A DNA stretch of 43,558 nt from JBQTHP01 sp052389755 (GTDB lineage: Bacteria; Pseudomonadota; Gammaproteobacteria; Steroidobacterales; Steroidobacteraceae). Positions 1-7,140 of the stretch are shown here, piece after piece (the first letter of the stretch is position 1; each line of letters starts with the position of its first letter). Position numbers and translations under genes: made by a program. The notes under the pieces were generated by a model. It worked only from the letters and a program-made list of their open reading frames with translations, made no database searches and was not told the origin of the DNA. The stretch lies in contig JBQTHP010000044.1 of assembly GCA_052389755.1 (NCBI GenBank), positions 1 through 43,558 of the forward strand, in the 5' to 3' direction.

Positions 1-638
1 AGCTCGAGCGGCTCGCGTACGGAGAAACCCCGCGCGGCTGGTTCTATGCCGCCAATCGGTTCTGCACGCCCGAGCATGGCGGAACGCACCTCGATGCGCC
101 CATCCACTTCTATCGTCCCGGGCAGACCGCCGAGCAGCTGCCGCTGGAGAAGCTGCTGGCGCCCGGCGTGCGCATCGATGTGCGGGCTCAGACACACAAG
201 GATCGTAACTATCGGCTGAGGCGCGAGGATGTGCTCGCTTTCGAGAAGCGCGCGGGAACGATCCGCCCCGGTACGATCGTGCTGCTGCAGACGGGATGGA
301 GCCGGTACTGGCCCAATCGCAACGATTACTTCGGCGACGCGTCAGCCGAAGACGCGAGCAAACTCGAGTTTCCGAGCTACGGCGTCGATGCGGCGCGATT
401 CCTCGTCGAGGAACGCAAGGCGGCGATGCTGGGAGTGGATACCGCGTCGATCGACTACGGCCGCTCGCAGGACTTCGACGTCCATCGCATCGCGGCTGCG
501 AGCGGGGCGGGCGGTCTCGAGAATCTCACCAACCTCGATCAACTGCCGGAAACGGGATTCGTGGTGATCGCGTTGCCGATGAAAATCGCGGGCGGATCCG
601 GAGGCCCGGTGCGCGTGATCGCGCTGGTGCCTCGTTAG
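1..638 (+). CDS. Cyclase family protein (kynurenine formamidase-like), 5' truncated
   Basis: The reading frame is open from base 3, so the gene starts before the window; about 211 residues are visible. The segment at about 75-110 reads HGGTHLDAPIHF, the HxGTHxDxPxHF metal-binding signature of the cyclase/kynurenine formamidase family (Mn- or Zn-dependent hydrolases acting on formylkynurenine, isatin or related ring amides and lactones). The later GVDTASIDYG block is also typical of the family. The substrate cannot be told from sequence alone. The gene ends 134 bases before the antitoxin gene and has no visible partner here. Family assignment is firm; specific function is open. Confidence 0.85.
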   Translation, partial: LERLAYGETPRGWFYAANRFCTPEHGGTHLDAPIHFYRPGQTAEQLPLEKLLAPGVRIDVRAQTHKDRNYRLRREDVLAFEKRAGTIRPGTIVLLQTGWSRYWPNRNDYFGDASAEDASKLEFPSYGVDAARFLVEERKAAMLGVDTASIDYGRSQDFDVHRIAAASGAGGLENLTNLDQLPETGFVVIALPMKIAGGSGGPVRVIALVPR

Positions 639-693
639 CCTACCCGGGCGGTGCCGCTGCGCACGACTTTTTCCAGCCTCTGTCGCGGCCACT

Positions 694-716
694 CCACAGA
701 GTTACCCACACTGTGG
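694..716. repeat. Inverted repeat CCACAG-N11-CTGTGG
   Basis: CCACAG (694-699) and CTGTGG (711-716) form a 6-bp inverted repeat directly before the larger palindrome at 721-742. It could be a weak hairpin after the cyclase gene or part of the regulatory region of the toxin-antitoxin operon. The sequence alone does not decide. Confidence 0.35.
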
Positions 717-720
717 ATCA

Positions 721-754
721 CGTCAAGGATGCATCCTTGACGTGATCCTTGACG
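721..754. promoter_or_regulatory. Palindromic operator candidate for the AbrB/PIN toxin-antitoxin operon
   Basis: A perfect 22-bp palindrome (arms CGTCAAGGAT and ATCCTTGACG around a GC centre) lies at 721-742. A third half-site, GATCCTTGACG, follows at 744-754. The array ends 18 bases before the GTG start of the antitoxin. Known AbrB/MazE-type antitoxins bind palindromes of this kind over their own promoter, so this is the likely autoregulatory site. That role is inferred. Confidence 0.7.
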
Positions 755-772
755 CGTGACTATCATCCGGCC

Positions 773-1057
773 GTGAGCAAGATTACCGGCAAATTCCAGA
801 TCACCCTGCCCAAGAGGCTCGCGGACGCCTATGGCATCAAGGTCGGAGATGATGTCGAACTGATCGCGGCGGGCGAGACGATTTCCATCGTGCCTGCGCG
901 CGCCGCGACTACTGCCATGACGGCACAGGAGCGGCTCCGTCACTTCGATCTGGCCACCCAACGCCAGCGCACCCGCGAGCGCACGCGAGCCCTTGCACCC
1001 GCCAAGAGCCGCGGCTGGACGCGCAAGGAACTCTACACACGTGGCCGGGCTCGTTGA
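773..1057 (+). CDS. AbrB/MazE-family antitoxin
   Basis: A 94-residue protein starting MSKITGKFQITLPKRLADAY, the swapped-hairpin DNA-binding fold of AbrB/MazE/VapB antitoxins (residues 1-45: GKFQITLPKRLADAYGIKVG, then DDVELI). The Arg-rich C-terminus would bind the toxin. I chose the GTG at 773 because the fold begins there; the frame also allows a TTG at 749, which would lie inside the palindrome. It overlaps the PIN gene by 17 bases, the usual coupling of antitoxin and toxin. Expected role: neutralise the downstream PIN RNase and repress the operon. Confidence 0.85.
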   Translation: MSKITGKFQITLPKRLADAYGIKVGDDVELIAAGETISIVPARAATTAMTAQERLRHFDLATQRQRTRERTRALAPAKSRGWTRKELYTRGRAR

Positions 1058-1469
1058 CACCAACGTCCTGGTCTATCGATTCGACCCCCGGTTCCCTGCC
1101 AAGCAGACGCGTGCGACAGAGCTGCTGCGGCAAGGGATCGCCGACCAGTCGATCGTCGTGCCCCACCAGGCGCTGGTCGAGTTCGTTGCCGCCGTCACAC
1201 GACCGATCGGCGGCAAGGCGCCGCTGCTCCCGGTCGACGACGCACACCGCGAAGTGGAAGACATGCTCGCGCAGTTCCCGGTCGTTTATCCGACGGACGC
1301 TACGCTGCGCACGGCGCTGCGGGGCGCCGCGCTCTACAGGCTTTCCTGGTTTGATGCCCACCTCTGGGCATACGCGGACGAACGCGGACTCGATACCCTC
1401 TGGTCGGAAGACTTCGAGCACGGCCGACTCTACGGCCGCGTCAAAGTGATCGATCCCTTTCAGACCTGA
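1041..1469 (+). CDS. PIN-domain toxin (VapC-like ribonuclease)
   Basis: A 142-residue protein from a GTG start at 1041, which overlaps the antitoxin; AAGGAA lies about 11 bases upstream. The N-terminus MAGLVDTNVLVYRFD is the first PIN motif. The four acidic residues expected to hold Mg2+ are visible as D6, E47, D105 (SWFDAHLWAYA) and D124 (SEDF). PIN toxins cleave RNA, often initiator tRNA or the rRNA sarcin-ricin loop; the target here is unknown. The complete acidic tetrad suggests an active enzyme. It ends one base before the convergent monooxygenase gene. Confidence 0.85.
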   Translation: MAGLVDTNVLVYRFDPRFPAKQTRATELLRQGIADQSIVVPHQALVEFVAAVTRPIGGKAPLLPVDDAHREVEDMLAQFPVVYPTDATLRTALRGAALYRLSWFDAHLWAYADERGLDTLWSEDFEHGRLYGRVKVIDPFQT

Positions 1470-1470
1470 T

Positions 1471-2853
1471 TCATCGAAGCCCGACCTGATGCGGCCGCGC
1501 GGTGTCTGGCGAAGCCGCCAGCAGCGCGGCCAGTACATCCGGGCGAAACAACGCGCTCGGCGGCGCGATCATGTTCATGACCTCGTAGAAGCGTTCCGTC
1601 ACCAGGGCATGGTGCTCGGCGGCTGCGTGGATCAGACCCATGTACCAGTGCAGGAAGCGCGTCGCGAGGGAGCGCCTGCCGATTGTTTCCGGAAAGCGCA
1701 GGTCTTCGCCCGTCGCAAGCATCCAGGCCGAGTCCACTATCTTCGCGGCTTTGCGGTGAAAGGTACGCGACAGACCAGAGAGATCCGTGTCGTGACCGCC
1801 GTGGTACTCGCGCAGGCACGTATCGAGCTCGGCAGCCTCGAGCGCACTGACCGTCATGCCCTGTCCGTAGATCGGATTGAAGCTGCATAGAGCGTCGCCA
1901 AGCACGAGGAGTCCCTTCGGCAGACTCTCGAGGCGCTCGTAATGCCTGCGCCAGCTCGCCGGAAAGCCATGTGCCACCGCATCGGTGAGCGGCTCTGCCG
2001 AGCGCAGCGCCTGATATACATCGGGAACCGGCAGGCCTCGTGCAAACTCGAGAAAACCCGCATCGTCGGTGGGCGCATGGGCGCCGTGCCAGCCGAAGAG
2101 CGTCACCATCCATCGCTCGCCTTCGATGGGAAATACGAGCCCACCGCGTTTCTTCGGCGGCGTATCGACGGCGTACAGAGCGCGCCAGTCACGCGCTCCG
2201 GTCGGCTGGCGATACAGGCGAGAGGCATACCCGAAGTTGACCTGCAACGTGGATTCCATCGGAGGCGCATAGCCGAGCGCCGGCAGATGCTGCGACGTTC
2301 GCGAGCCGCGTCCGCTCGCATCGACCACGAGATTCGCCGGCAGAAGCTCGGCGGAGCGTTCGGCAGAGCGATGCTCGATGTGAACGCCGGTGATCCGCGA
2401 ACGCCGCTCGTTGGTTGCGTACCGGCTCACGTCGCATTGCTCGATGATCCGCACGTTGGGAATCGCGAGCACCTCACGCCGGATCTCCCACTCGATGCAA
2501 GGGCGGCTGACGGCCAGCGCGGAACGTGTGCTCGTATAGCGCTTCTTCCACCGGCCGAAGTGATGCCAGCGAAAGTCCGCACCGAAGTTGATCCGCGTAG
2601 CGCCCGCCGCGAGCAGCGCCTGTGCAAGTCCCGGCAGCAGTTGCACCATGACCTGCTCGCCGCGGATCAGCAGTGCGTGAACATGCCGTCCCTGCGGCAC
2701 GCGTTTCCGAGGCTCCGCTGACTCCGGCAGCGCGTCGCGTTCGAGGATCGTCACCTTGGCGAAGTGATCCGCGAGCACGCGGGCTGCGAGCAGACCGGCG
2801 ATGCCGGCGCCGATGACGGCCGCATGGCCTGGATTCGCGCGCACTTCGTTCAT
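1471..2853 (-). CDS. FAD-dependent monooxygenase/oxidoreductase
   Basis: A 460-residue flavoprotein. A Rossmann motif AAVIGAGIAG sits at about residues 11-20, followed by VTILERD at the end of beta-2. A RGSRTSQ segment and the second FAD motif LVLGDALCSFNPIYGQGMT complete the p-hydroxybenzoate-hydroxylase/halogenase-like fold. The phrase PRKRVPQGRHVHALL after the ERD motif is typical of a subgroup of uncharacterised actinobacterial and proteobacterial monooxygenases. The start at 2853 (MNEVRANPG) puts the dinucleotide motif at the usual distance; an in-frame ATG at 2895 would add 14 residues. AGAGGAG lies 14 bases before the chosen ATG. Substrate unknown. It stands alone between two toxin-antitoxin modules. 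Confidence 0.75.
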   Translation of the reverse strand: MNEVRANPGHAAVIGAGIAGLLAARVLADHFAKVTILERDALPESAEPRKRVPQGRHVHALLIRGEQVMVQLLPGLAQALLAAGATRINFGADFRWHHFGRWKKRYTSTRSALAVSRPCIEWEIRREVLAIPNVRIIEQCDVSRYATNERRSRITGVHIEHRSAERSAELLPANLVVDASGRGSRTSQHLPALGYAPPMESTLQVNFGYASRLYRQPTGARDWRALYAVDTPPKKRGGLVFPIEGERWMVTLFGWHGAHAPTDDAGFLEFARGLPVPDVYQALRSAEPLTDAVAHGFPASWRRHYERLESLPKGLLVLGDALCSFNPIYGQGMTVSALEAAELDTCLREYHGGHDTDLSGLSRTFHRKAAKIVDSAWMLATGEDLRFPETIGRRSLATRFLHWYMGLIHAAAEHHALVTERFYEVMNMIAPPSALFRPDVLAALLAASPDTARPHQVGLR

Positions 2854-2910
2854 CGTCTCGCCCGCGACTCCTCTAAGATTGATCCGTATCCTCATCTCGC
2901 GTGCGGGCGT

Positions 2911-3312
2911 TCAGCTCGGGCTGATGAGCTTCACCTTCGGGAAATACGTCCGATAGCGGGCGACATCGCGCGTCAGCAACGTCATCTCATCGACCGCCGC
3001 GTGCGCGCCGACGAAGAAGTCGGACAGCACTCCGGATTTGGCGCCTTTGGACTTGCGGTATTGGAGAAACACTTTGCCGGCCAGGAACAATGCCTCCTTC
3101 GGAATCGCGTCGAGCGCAAATTCCGCCTCGGCAAGAGCGCGTTCCAGCTCCTCGATGCGTGCGAACGCCATCGAGACTTCTGCATAAATCACCGGATTGA
3201 TGCAGAGCGAGTCCCGGAAACTGCACATTTCAAGCTGCTGTTGTGACCAGTCCGCCCAGACAGGATCATCCTGCACGACATCCAGGATCACGTTGGTGTC
3301 GACCAGAATCAT
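2911..3312 (-). CDS. PIN-domain toxin (VapC family)
   Basis: A 133-residue PIN protein beginning MILVDTNVILDV. Acidic residues fit the active-site tetrad: D5, E45 (PVIYAEVSMAF), D98 (GVLSDFFVGAHA) and D116 (LLTRDVARY). The last two blocks match the VapC subgroup closely. It starts 3 bases after the stop of the AbrB-type gene, so the two are translated as a pair. Predicted Mg2+-dependent RNase, target unknown. This is the second PIN module within 2 kb. It is not closely similar to the first, so it is not a recent duplicate. Confidence 0.88.
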   Translation of the reverse strand: MILVDTNVILDVVQDDPVWADWSQQQLEMCSFRDSLCINPVIYAEVSMAFARIEELERALAEAEFALDAIPKEALFLAGKVFLQYRKSKGAKSGVLSDFFVGAHAAVDEMTLLTRDVARYRTYFPKVKLISPS

Positions 3313-3315
3313 GCG

Positions 3316-3552
3316 TTACAAGTCACCGCGGGTCAGCGCCATGATTTCGTCGGTGCGCATTTTCACGGTGGCGCGTCCTCGAAGCTTCGCAAACTGGCGG
3401 GTGCCGCGACGCACGCCCTTGGCGGGACGCAGTACGACATCTCCGGATGGCGTCATCTCGAAGTTCACGGGCGATCCCGCCTTTATGCGCAGGAACTGGC
3501 GGACCTTCTTCGGGATCGTGACCTGGCCTTTGGAAGTGACGGTAGTGGTCAT
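3316..3552 (-). CDS. AbrB/MazE-family antitoxin (VapB-like)
   Basis: A 78-residue protein, MTTTVTSKGQVTIPKKVRQF at the N-terminus: the SKGQVTIPKxVR signature of the AbrB swapped-hairpin domain, continuing to FLRIKAGSPVNFEM. The C-terminal part, with TRQFAKLRGRATVKMRTDEIMALTRGD, is the usual VapB toxin-binding tail. It precedes the VapC gene by 3 bases. The inverted repeat at 3558-3587, directly before the start codon, is a good candidate for its autoregulatory operator. Confidence 0.9.
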   Translation of the reverse strand: MTTTVTSKGQVTIPKKVRQFLRIKAGSPVNFEMTPSGDVVLRPAKGVRRGTRQFAKLRGRATVKMRTDEIMALTRGDL

Positions 3553-3557
3553 GGCGT

Positions 3558-3587
3558 AGTAATACCTGGCAGTCGGCGGGTATTACT
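3558..3587. promoter_or_regulatory. Inverted repeat operator candidate for the second toxin-antitoxin operon
   Basis: AGTAATACC (3558-3566) and GGTATTACT (3579-3587) are exact inverted repeats separated by 12 bases. They start 5 bases upstream of the antitoxin ATG. Position and symmetry fit autoregulation by the VapB-like protein; the role is inferred. Confidence 0.65.
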
Positions 3588-3739
3588 CTATCTCATGGAG
3601 CCTCCCAGAGGCATAGCTGTTCTCGCAGCGCGCGCTTCGCTGGTACGGCCACTTGTACAGCGCGGCGCCAACCAGAACAATTGAGAATAAAATGCGCGTC
3701 AGTTAAAGAAACTGGAACAGTCGAGCTAAGGGCCCGCCG

Positions 3740-3865
3740 CTAACCGGTCGCGACCAGCGCTGCCACCACTGCAAAGAACACCGCCATTCCGATCGTGATC
3801 ACCCATAGTGGATTCATGGTGTTCGCATCAGCGGCGTCAGCGGTTTTGCGATTCTGCGATTTCAT
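3740..3865 (-). CDS. Small single-pass membrane protein, unknown function
   Basis: A 41-residue protein. The N-terminal half (MKSQNRKTADAADANT) is polar. The C-terminal half, MNPLWVITIGMAVFFAVVAALVATG, is one hydrophobic helix ending at the C-terminus. The frame is open further upstream to 4036, but the ATG at 3865 is preceded by AAGGAG with a 8-base gap, a near-ideal ribosome binding site, which decides the start. It lies just downstream of trpS on the same strand (167 bases). I do not recognise a family. Confidence 0.6.
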   Translation of the reverse strand: MKSQNRKTADAADANTMNPLWVITIGMAVFFAVVAALVATG

Positions 3866-4032
3866 GGTCGAGTCTCCTTCAGGATGTTCTCGACCATTCA
3901 TATAGTTCGTCACTGCACGAGAGACAAACGATAAATATCGACGCGTGACATCGACGATGTCGATTGACACCGAACAGGGAGCGCCGCTCAACGAGGTGCG
4001 GACGACGAACGCCACGGACAAACCGCTTGCGT

Positions 4033-5055
4033 TCAACGCATGCGCTGAGAGATTCCCACTGCGCGGCGGACCTGGTCGAGGACTGGCACGGCAATGTCCC
4101 TCGCCCGCCTGGCACCGTCTGCGAGGATCTGCTCGACTTCGGCAGGATCGCGCAGCAGCTGTTCTCGCCGCCGCCTCGGTTCATCGAACGCTGCGTGGAA
4201 GTACTCGAGCAGTGTCCTTTTGTACTCGGCATAGCCTCTGCCGCCCGACCTCCAGCTCGCATCGATCACAGCAAACTCGCGGGGCGGAGCCATGATCTCG
4301 AGCAGCTGATAAAGAGCGTTGGCGCGAGGCTTGGGTGCTTCGACGGACGCCGAGTCGGTTCGGATGCTCATGATCCGATTCTTGACTTGCTTTTCATCGC
4401 CGAAGATCTCGATGGTGTTGCCCGATGACTTGGACATCTTCTGTCCGTCGATGCCAGGTACGGAAGTGGTCCGCTGCTGCAGGCGCGCAGTGGGCAATTT
4501 GAGGATTCCGGCGGCGTGCCCTGTCTTCCTGCCTTCCGGATCCTGCGGGTCGTATCCCGCGACGAAGGCGACGTTGAATCGCGTAGCCCAGTCGCGCGCG
4601 AGCTCGAGATGCTGCAGCTGGTCTTTGCCCACAGGGACCACGTCGGCGCCGAAGGCGAGGATGTCTGCTGCCATCAGCACCGGATAGGCGAAGAGTCCCA
4701 GGTCAGCGGCAATCCCGTGCGCAATCTTGTCCTTGTAGGCATGGGAGCGGTGAAGGTGCGAGAGCGGTACGAGGGACCCGAGGATCCAGTAGAGCTCAGT
4801 GATTTCGGGGATGTCGCTCTGGCAAAAGAGAATCGATCTATTCGGGTCGAGGCCCAACGAGAGATAGGCGAGCGCAGCTTCGAAAGTGAACTCGCGCAAC
4901 GTGGCTGCGTCGCGCACGGTGGTGAGTGCGTGCAGATTGGCGATGAAGTACAGGCCGAGCCCGCTTCCTTGCAGCTCAATGAACTGGCGCAGCGCCCCGT
5001 AGTAGTTGCCAAGGTGCAGGCGGCCCGAGGGTTGGACGCCGGAAAGAATTCGCAC
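4033..5055 (-). CDS. trpS: Tryptophan--tRNA ligase
   Basis: A class I aminoacyl-tRNA synthetase of 340 residues that charges tRNA-Trp in the cytoplasm. The start is GVQPSGRLHLGNYYGAL, with HLGN at residues 14-17 in the place of the HIGH motif. KMSKS is present at about 206-210 in DGQKMSKSSGN. Length matches bacterial TrpRS. The frame extends upstream to 5154 without homology; the GTG at 5055, giving VRILSGVQPSG, fits the family N-terminus and lies 17 bases after the stop of the LysR gene. Co-transcription with that regulator is therefore likely. No trp leader or T-box is visible. Confidence 0.95.
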   Translation of the reverse strand: MRILSGVQPSGRLHLGNYYGALRQFIELQGSGLGLYFIANLHALTTVRDAATLREFTFEAALAYLSLGLDPNRSILFCQSDIPEITELYWILGSLVPLSHLHRSHAYKDKIAHGIAADLGLFAYPVLMAADILAFGADVVPVGKDQLQHLELARDWATRFNVAFVAGYDPQDPEGRKTGHAAGILKLPTARLQQRTTSVPGIDGQKMSKSSGNTIEIFGDEKQVKNRIMSIRTDSASVEAPKPRANALYQLLEIMAPPREFAVIDASWRSGGRGYAEYKRTLLEYFHAAFDEPRRRREQLLRDPAEVEQILADGARRARDIAVPVLDQVRRAVGISQRMR

Positions 5056-5072
5056 GCGAGCCCCCGCCGCGG

Positions 5073-5921
5073 TCAGGCCGCCTCGGCGGCGACGCGTCGA
5101 ATCGTCTCGAGCGCAAGAACGAGCGGTTCTGAATCCACCTTCGCCGGGAAACACAGATACGCGGGCAGTCGGAACTCCGGTGCGCCCGGCACGCGATGCA
5201 CGCGGCCACTCAGTTCATGTTCCCGCAGCATCCGCACCGGGAAGTAACCCGTGCCGCCGCGCGCGAGAAGACGTTGCAGGCCGAGCCACCCGACATTGAC
5301 GGTGAGTGCGGCACCCGCAAAATTGGGGAACGCGAGACTGTGCTGTGCGAAGAACTCCGCGCCCCAATCCACATAGATGTAATCGCTCTCGGGCTCGCGG
5401 GGCGGATCTGCGCGCGTCGAGATCATCACGAGCTGATCTTCCAGCAGAGGTTCGATTGTGAGTCCTGGACGAGACTGCGGCGTGTACATCACTCCGACAT
5501 TGGCCCGGCCGTCGATCAGAGCCTGCATCAGGTCGTCTTCAAAACCGATCAGCGCGCGCACGGCGACATCCGGGGCGAGCGACGCGAAGATCGGCAGCCA
5601 GCGCAGCAGCAGGTCCTCCCACAGCCCGATGCGTCCGCCGAGCGTCAACGTCGCGCGAAATCCGCTGACGATGCCGATCTCCTGCCGGGCCTGCTCGACA
5701 GTTCGCGTGAGAAGCGCAGCGTGTCGCTGAAACTGCCGGCCGGCCGACGTCAGTGTCGTCCCGGCCTTGTTGCGTACGAAGAGCTCGGCTCCGAGCGTCT
5801 CTTCCAGTCGCTGGATGCGCGTGCTCACCGTCGACTGCGTGACGTGCAATCGGTGAGCCGCCTCGACGAAACTGCCGGTGGCGACGACGACGAGAAAAGT
5901 GCGAGCGAGCTCGGTATCCAT
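5073..5921 (-). CDS. LysR-family transcriptional regulator
   Basis: A 282-residue LysR regulator. Residues 1-60 are the winged HTH: ELARTFLVVVATGSFVEAAH, then LHVTQSTVSTRIQRLEETLG and LFVRNKAGTTLTSAG. An effector-binding domain follows from about residue 90. It is divergent from sodB across a 90-bp gap with a strong palindrome (5952-5972). LysR proteins usually control the divergent neighbour, so control of the sodB-alkA run is likely. The effector is unknown. It precedes trpS by 17 bases. Confidence 0.92.
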   Translation of the reverse strand: MDTELARTFLVVVATGSFVEAAHRLHVTQSTVSTRIQRLEETLGAELFVRNKAGTTLTSAGRQFQRHAALLTRTVEQARQEIGIVSGFRATLTLGGRIGLWEDLLLRWLPIFASLAPDVAVRALIGFEDDLMQALIDGRANVGVMYTPQSRPGLTIEPLLEDQLVMISTRADPPREPESDYIYVDWGAEFFAQHSLAFPNFAGAALTVNVGWLGLQRLLARGGTGYFPVRMLREHELSGRVHRVPGAPEFRLPAYLCFPAKVDSEPLVLALETIRRVAAEAA

Positions 5922-5951
5922 CGGTAATGTCGATATTCAGCGCCGATTTTT

Positions 5952-5972
5952 GTCGCTTGTAAAACAAGCGAC
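5952..5972. promoter_or_regulatory. Palindrome between lysR and sodB, LysR operator candidate
   Basis: GTCGCTTGT (5952-5960), AAA, ACAAGCGAC (5964-5972): a perfect 9-3-9 palindrome in the 90-bp divergent intergenic region, 30 bases upstream of the LysR start and 39 bases upstream of the sodB start. It contains the T-N11-A spacing expected of LysR sites. Binding by the adjacent LysR protein is inferred. Confidence 0.65.
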
Positions 5973-6011
5973 CGCGACTAGGCTCGGAGCTATCCAGAAC
6001 TGGAGCGCTCC

Positions 6012-6665
6012 ATGAACCTGACGTTGCCATCCCTGCCTTACGCACTCGATGCACTCGAGCCGCATGTCTCCCGACGTACTCTGGCGGTCCATCACGGGAT
6101 TCATCACGCCGCCTATCTGGCGAAGACGAGCGCGCTCATTCAGCGCACGCCGCTGGAATCGGCTTCACTCGAAGAGGTCGTACGCTCCAGTGCCGTGCGG
6201 GACAAGCCTCTCTTCAATGTCGCCGCCCAAGCCTGGAACCACGCGTTCTATTGGCAGAGCATGCGCCCGGGTGGAGGTGGAGGCGGGCCGGCTAGGGGAG
6301 CCATCGCGGGTCTGATCGAAAAATCCTTCGGAAGTCAGCGGACCTTCAGTCAACTGTTCATCACGGCAGCCAGCGACCAGTTCGGCAGCGGCTGGGCGTG
6401 GCTCGTACTCGATGCGGATCGACTGCGAATCGTCGCCACCCCGAACGCGCAGACGCCGCTGGTCACGGCACAAGTGCCGCTCCTGACCATCGATGTGTGG
6501 GAGCACGCGTACTACCTCGACTATCAGCAGCGGCGCCTCGACTACATTGCGGCGTTCCTGGGTCATCTCATCAATTGGGATTTCGCCAATCAGAATCTGG
6601 CCCGCGCGCTGCCCGTGCAGGCATCGGCGCCACTCGCCCGCAAGCGAGCTGGCGAGCGCAGCTGA
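6012..6665 (+). CDS. sodB: Superoxide dismutase, Fe type
   Basis: A 217-residue Fe/Mn superoxide dismutase that converts superoxide to H2O2 and O2. Metal ligands fall at H27, H77 (AQAWNHAFYW), D161 and H165 (DVWEHAYYLDY). Q73 in the AAQAWNH segment is the position that marks the iron form. No signal peptide, so cytoplasmic. Residues 86-92 form an unusual PGGGGGGP run where most SodB proteins have a shorter loop. First gene of a plus-strand run to alkA; starts 39 bases after the palindrome. Confidence 0.95.
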   Translation: MNLTLPSLPYALDALEPHVSRRTLAVHHGIHHAAYLAKTSALIQRTPLESASLEEVVRSSAVRDKPLFNVAAQAWNHAFYWQSMRPGGGGGGPARGAIAGLIEKSFGSQRTFSQLFITAASDQFGSGWAWLVLDADRLRIVATPNAQTPLVTAQVPLLTIDVWEHAYYLDYQQRRLDYIAAFLGHLINWDFANQNLARALPVQASAPLARKRAGERS

Positions 6666-6719
6666 TGCGGCAGCGAGCCCGTAAGTGTGAGCTTCACGAG
6701 TTGTTTCAAGGAGACTGAG

Positions 6720-7121
6720 ATGGTGCTGACACTTGAAGATGCGAGAAACGTCATTGCCGCGGCCGAGAAGAAAGCCAAAGAGCTCGAGCAGCCCATGAAC
6801 ATCGCGGTGGCGGATGCCGGTGGAAACCTGATCGCGCACGCGAGGATGGATGAGGCCTGGATTGGCAGCATCGATATCTCGATCAAGAAGGCCTTTACCT
6901 CGCGCGCCTTCGATATCTCTACGAAAGACCTGGCGAGGTTCTCTCAGTCAGGTGGCCAGTTCTTCGGTATTCATGCTTCCAATGATGGCCGGGTAATGGT
7001 GTTCGCCGGTGGCATACCCCTGAAACGAGCCGGCAAGGTCGTGGGAGCGATCGGAGTCAGTGGTGGCTCAGGTGAACAGGATCATGCAGTCGCAGCAGCC
7101 GGTGCCGCCGCTTTCGGTTGA
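6720..7121 (+). CDS. Heme-binding protein, GlcG/HbpS family
   Basis: A 133-residue single-domain protein: LTLEDARNVIAAAEKKAKEL, VADAGGNLIAHARMDEA, AFTSRAF and GGIPLKRAGKVVGAIGVSGG are the family's conserved blocks. The family (GlcG, HbpS, Cob(I)alamin adenosyltransferase PduO C-terminal domain) includes heme-binding and redox-sensing proteins; the exact role is often unknown. AAGGAG stands 7 bases before the ATG. It sits between sodB and the formaldehyde dehydrogenase, which fits a role in oxidative or aldehyde stress. Confidence 0.88.
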   Translation: MVLTLEDARNVIAAAEKKAKELEQPMNIAVADAGGNLIAHARMDEAWIGSIDISIKKAFTSRAFDISTKDLARFSQSGGQFFGIHASNDGRVMVFAGGIPLKRAGKVVGAIGVSGGSGEQDHAVAAAGAAAFG

Positions 7122-7140
7122 TTCGAACAAGGAGTAACTC

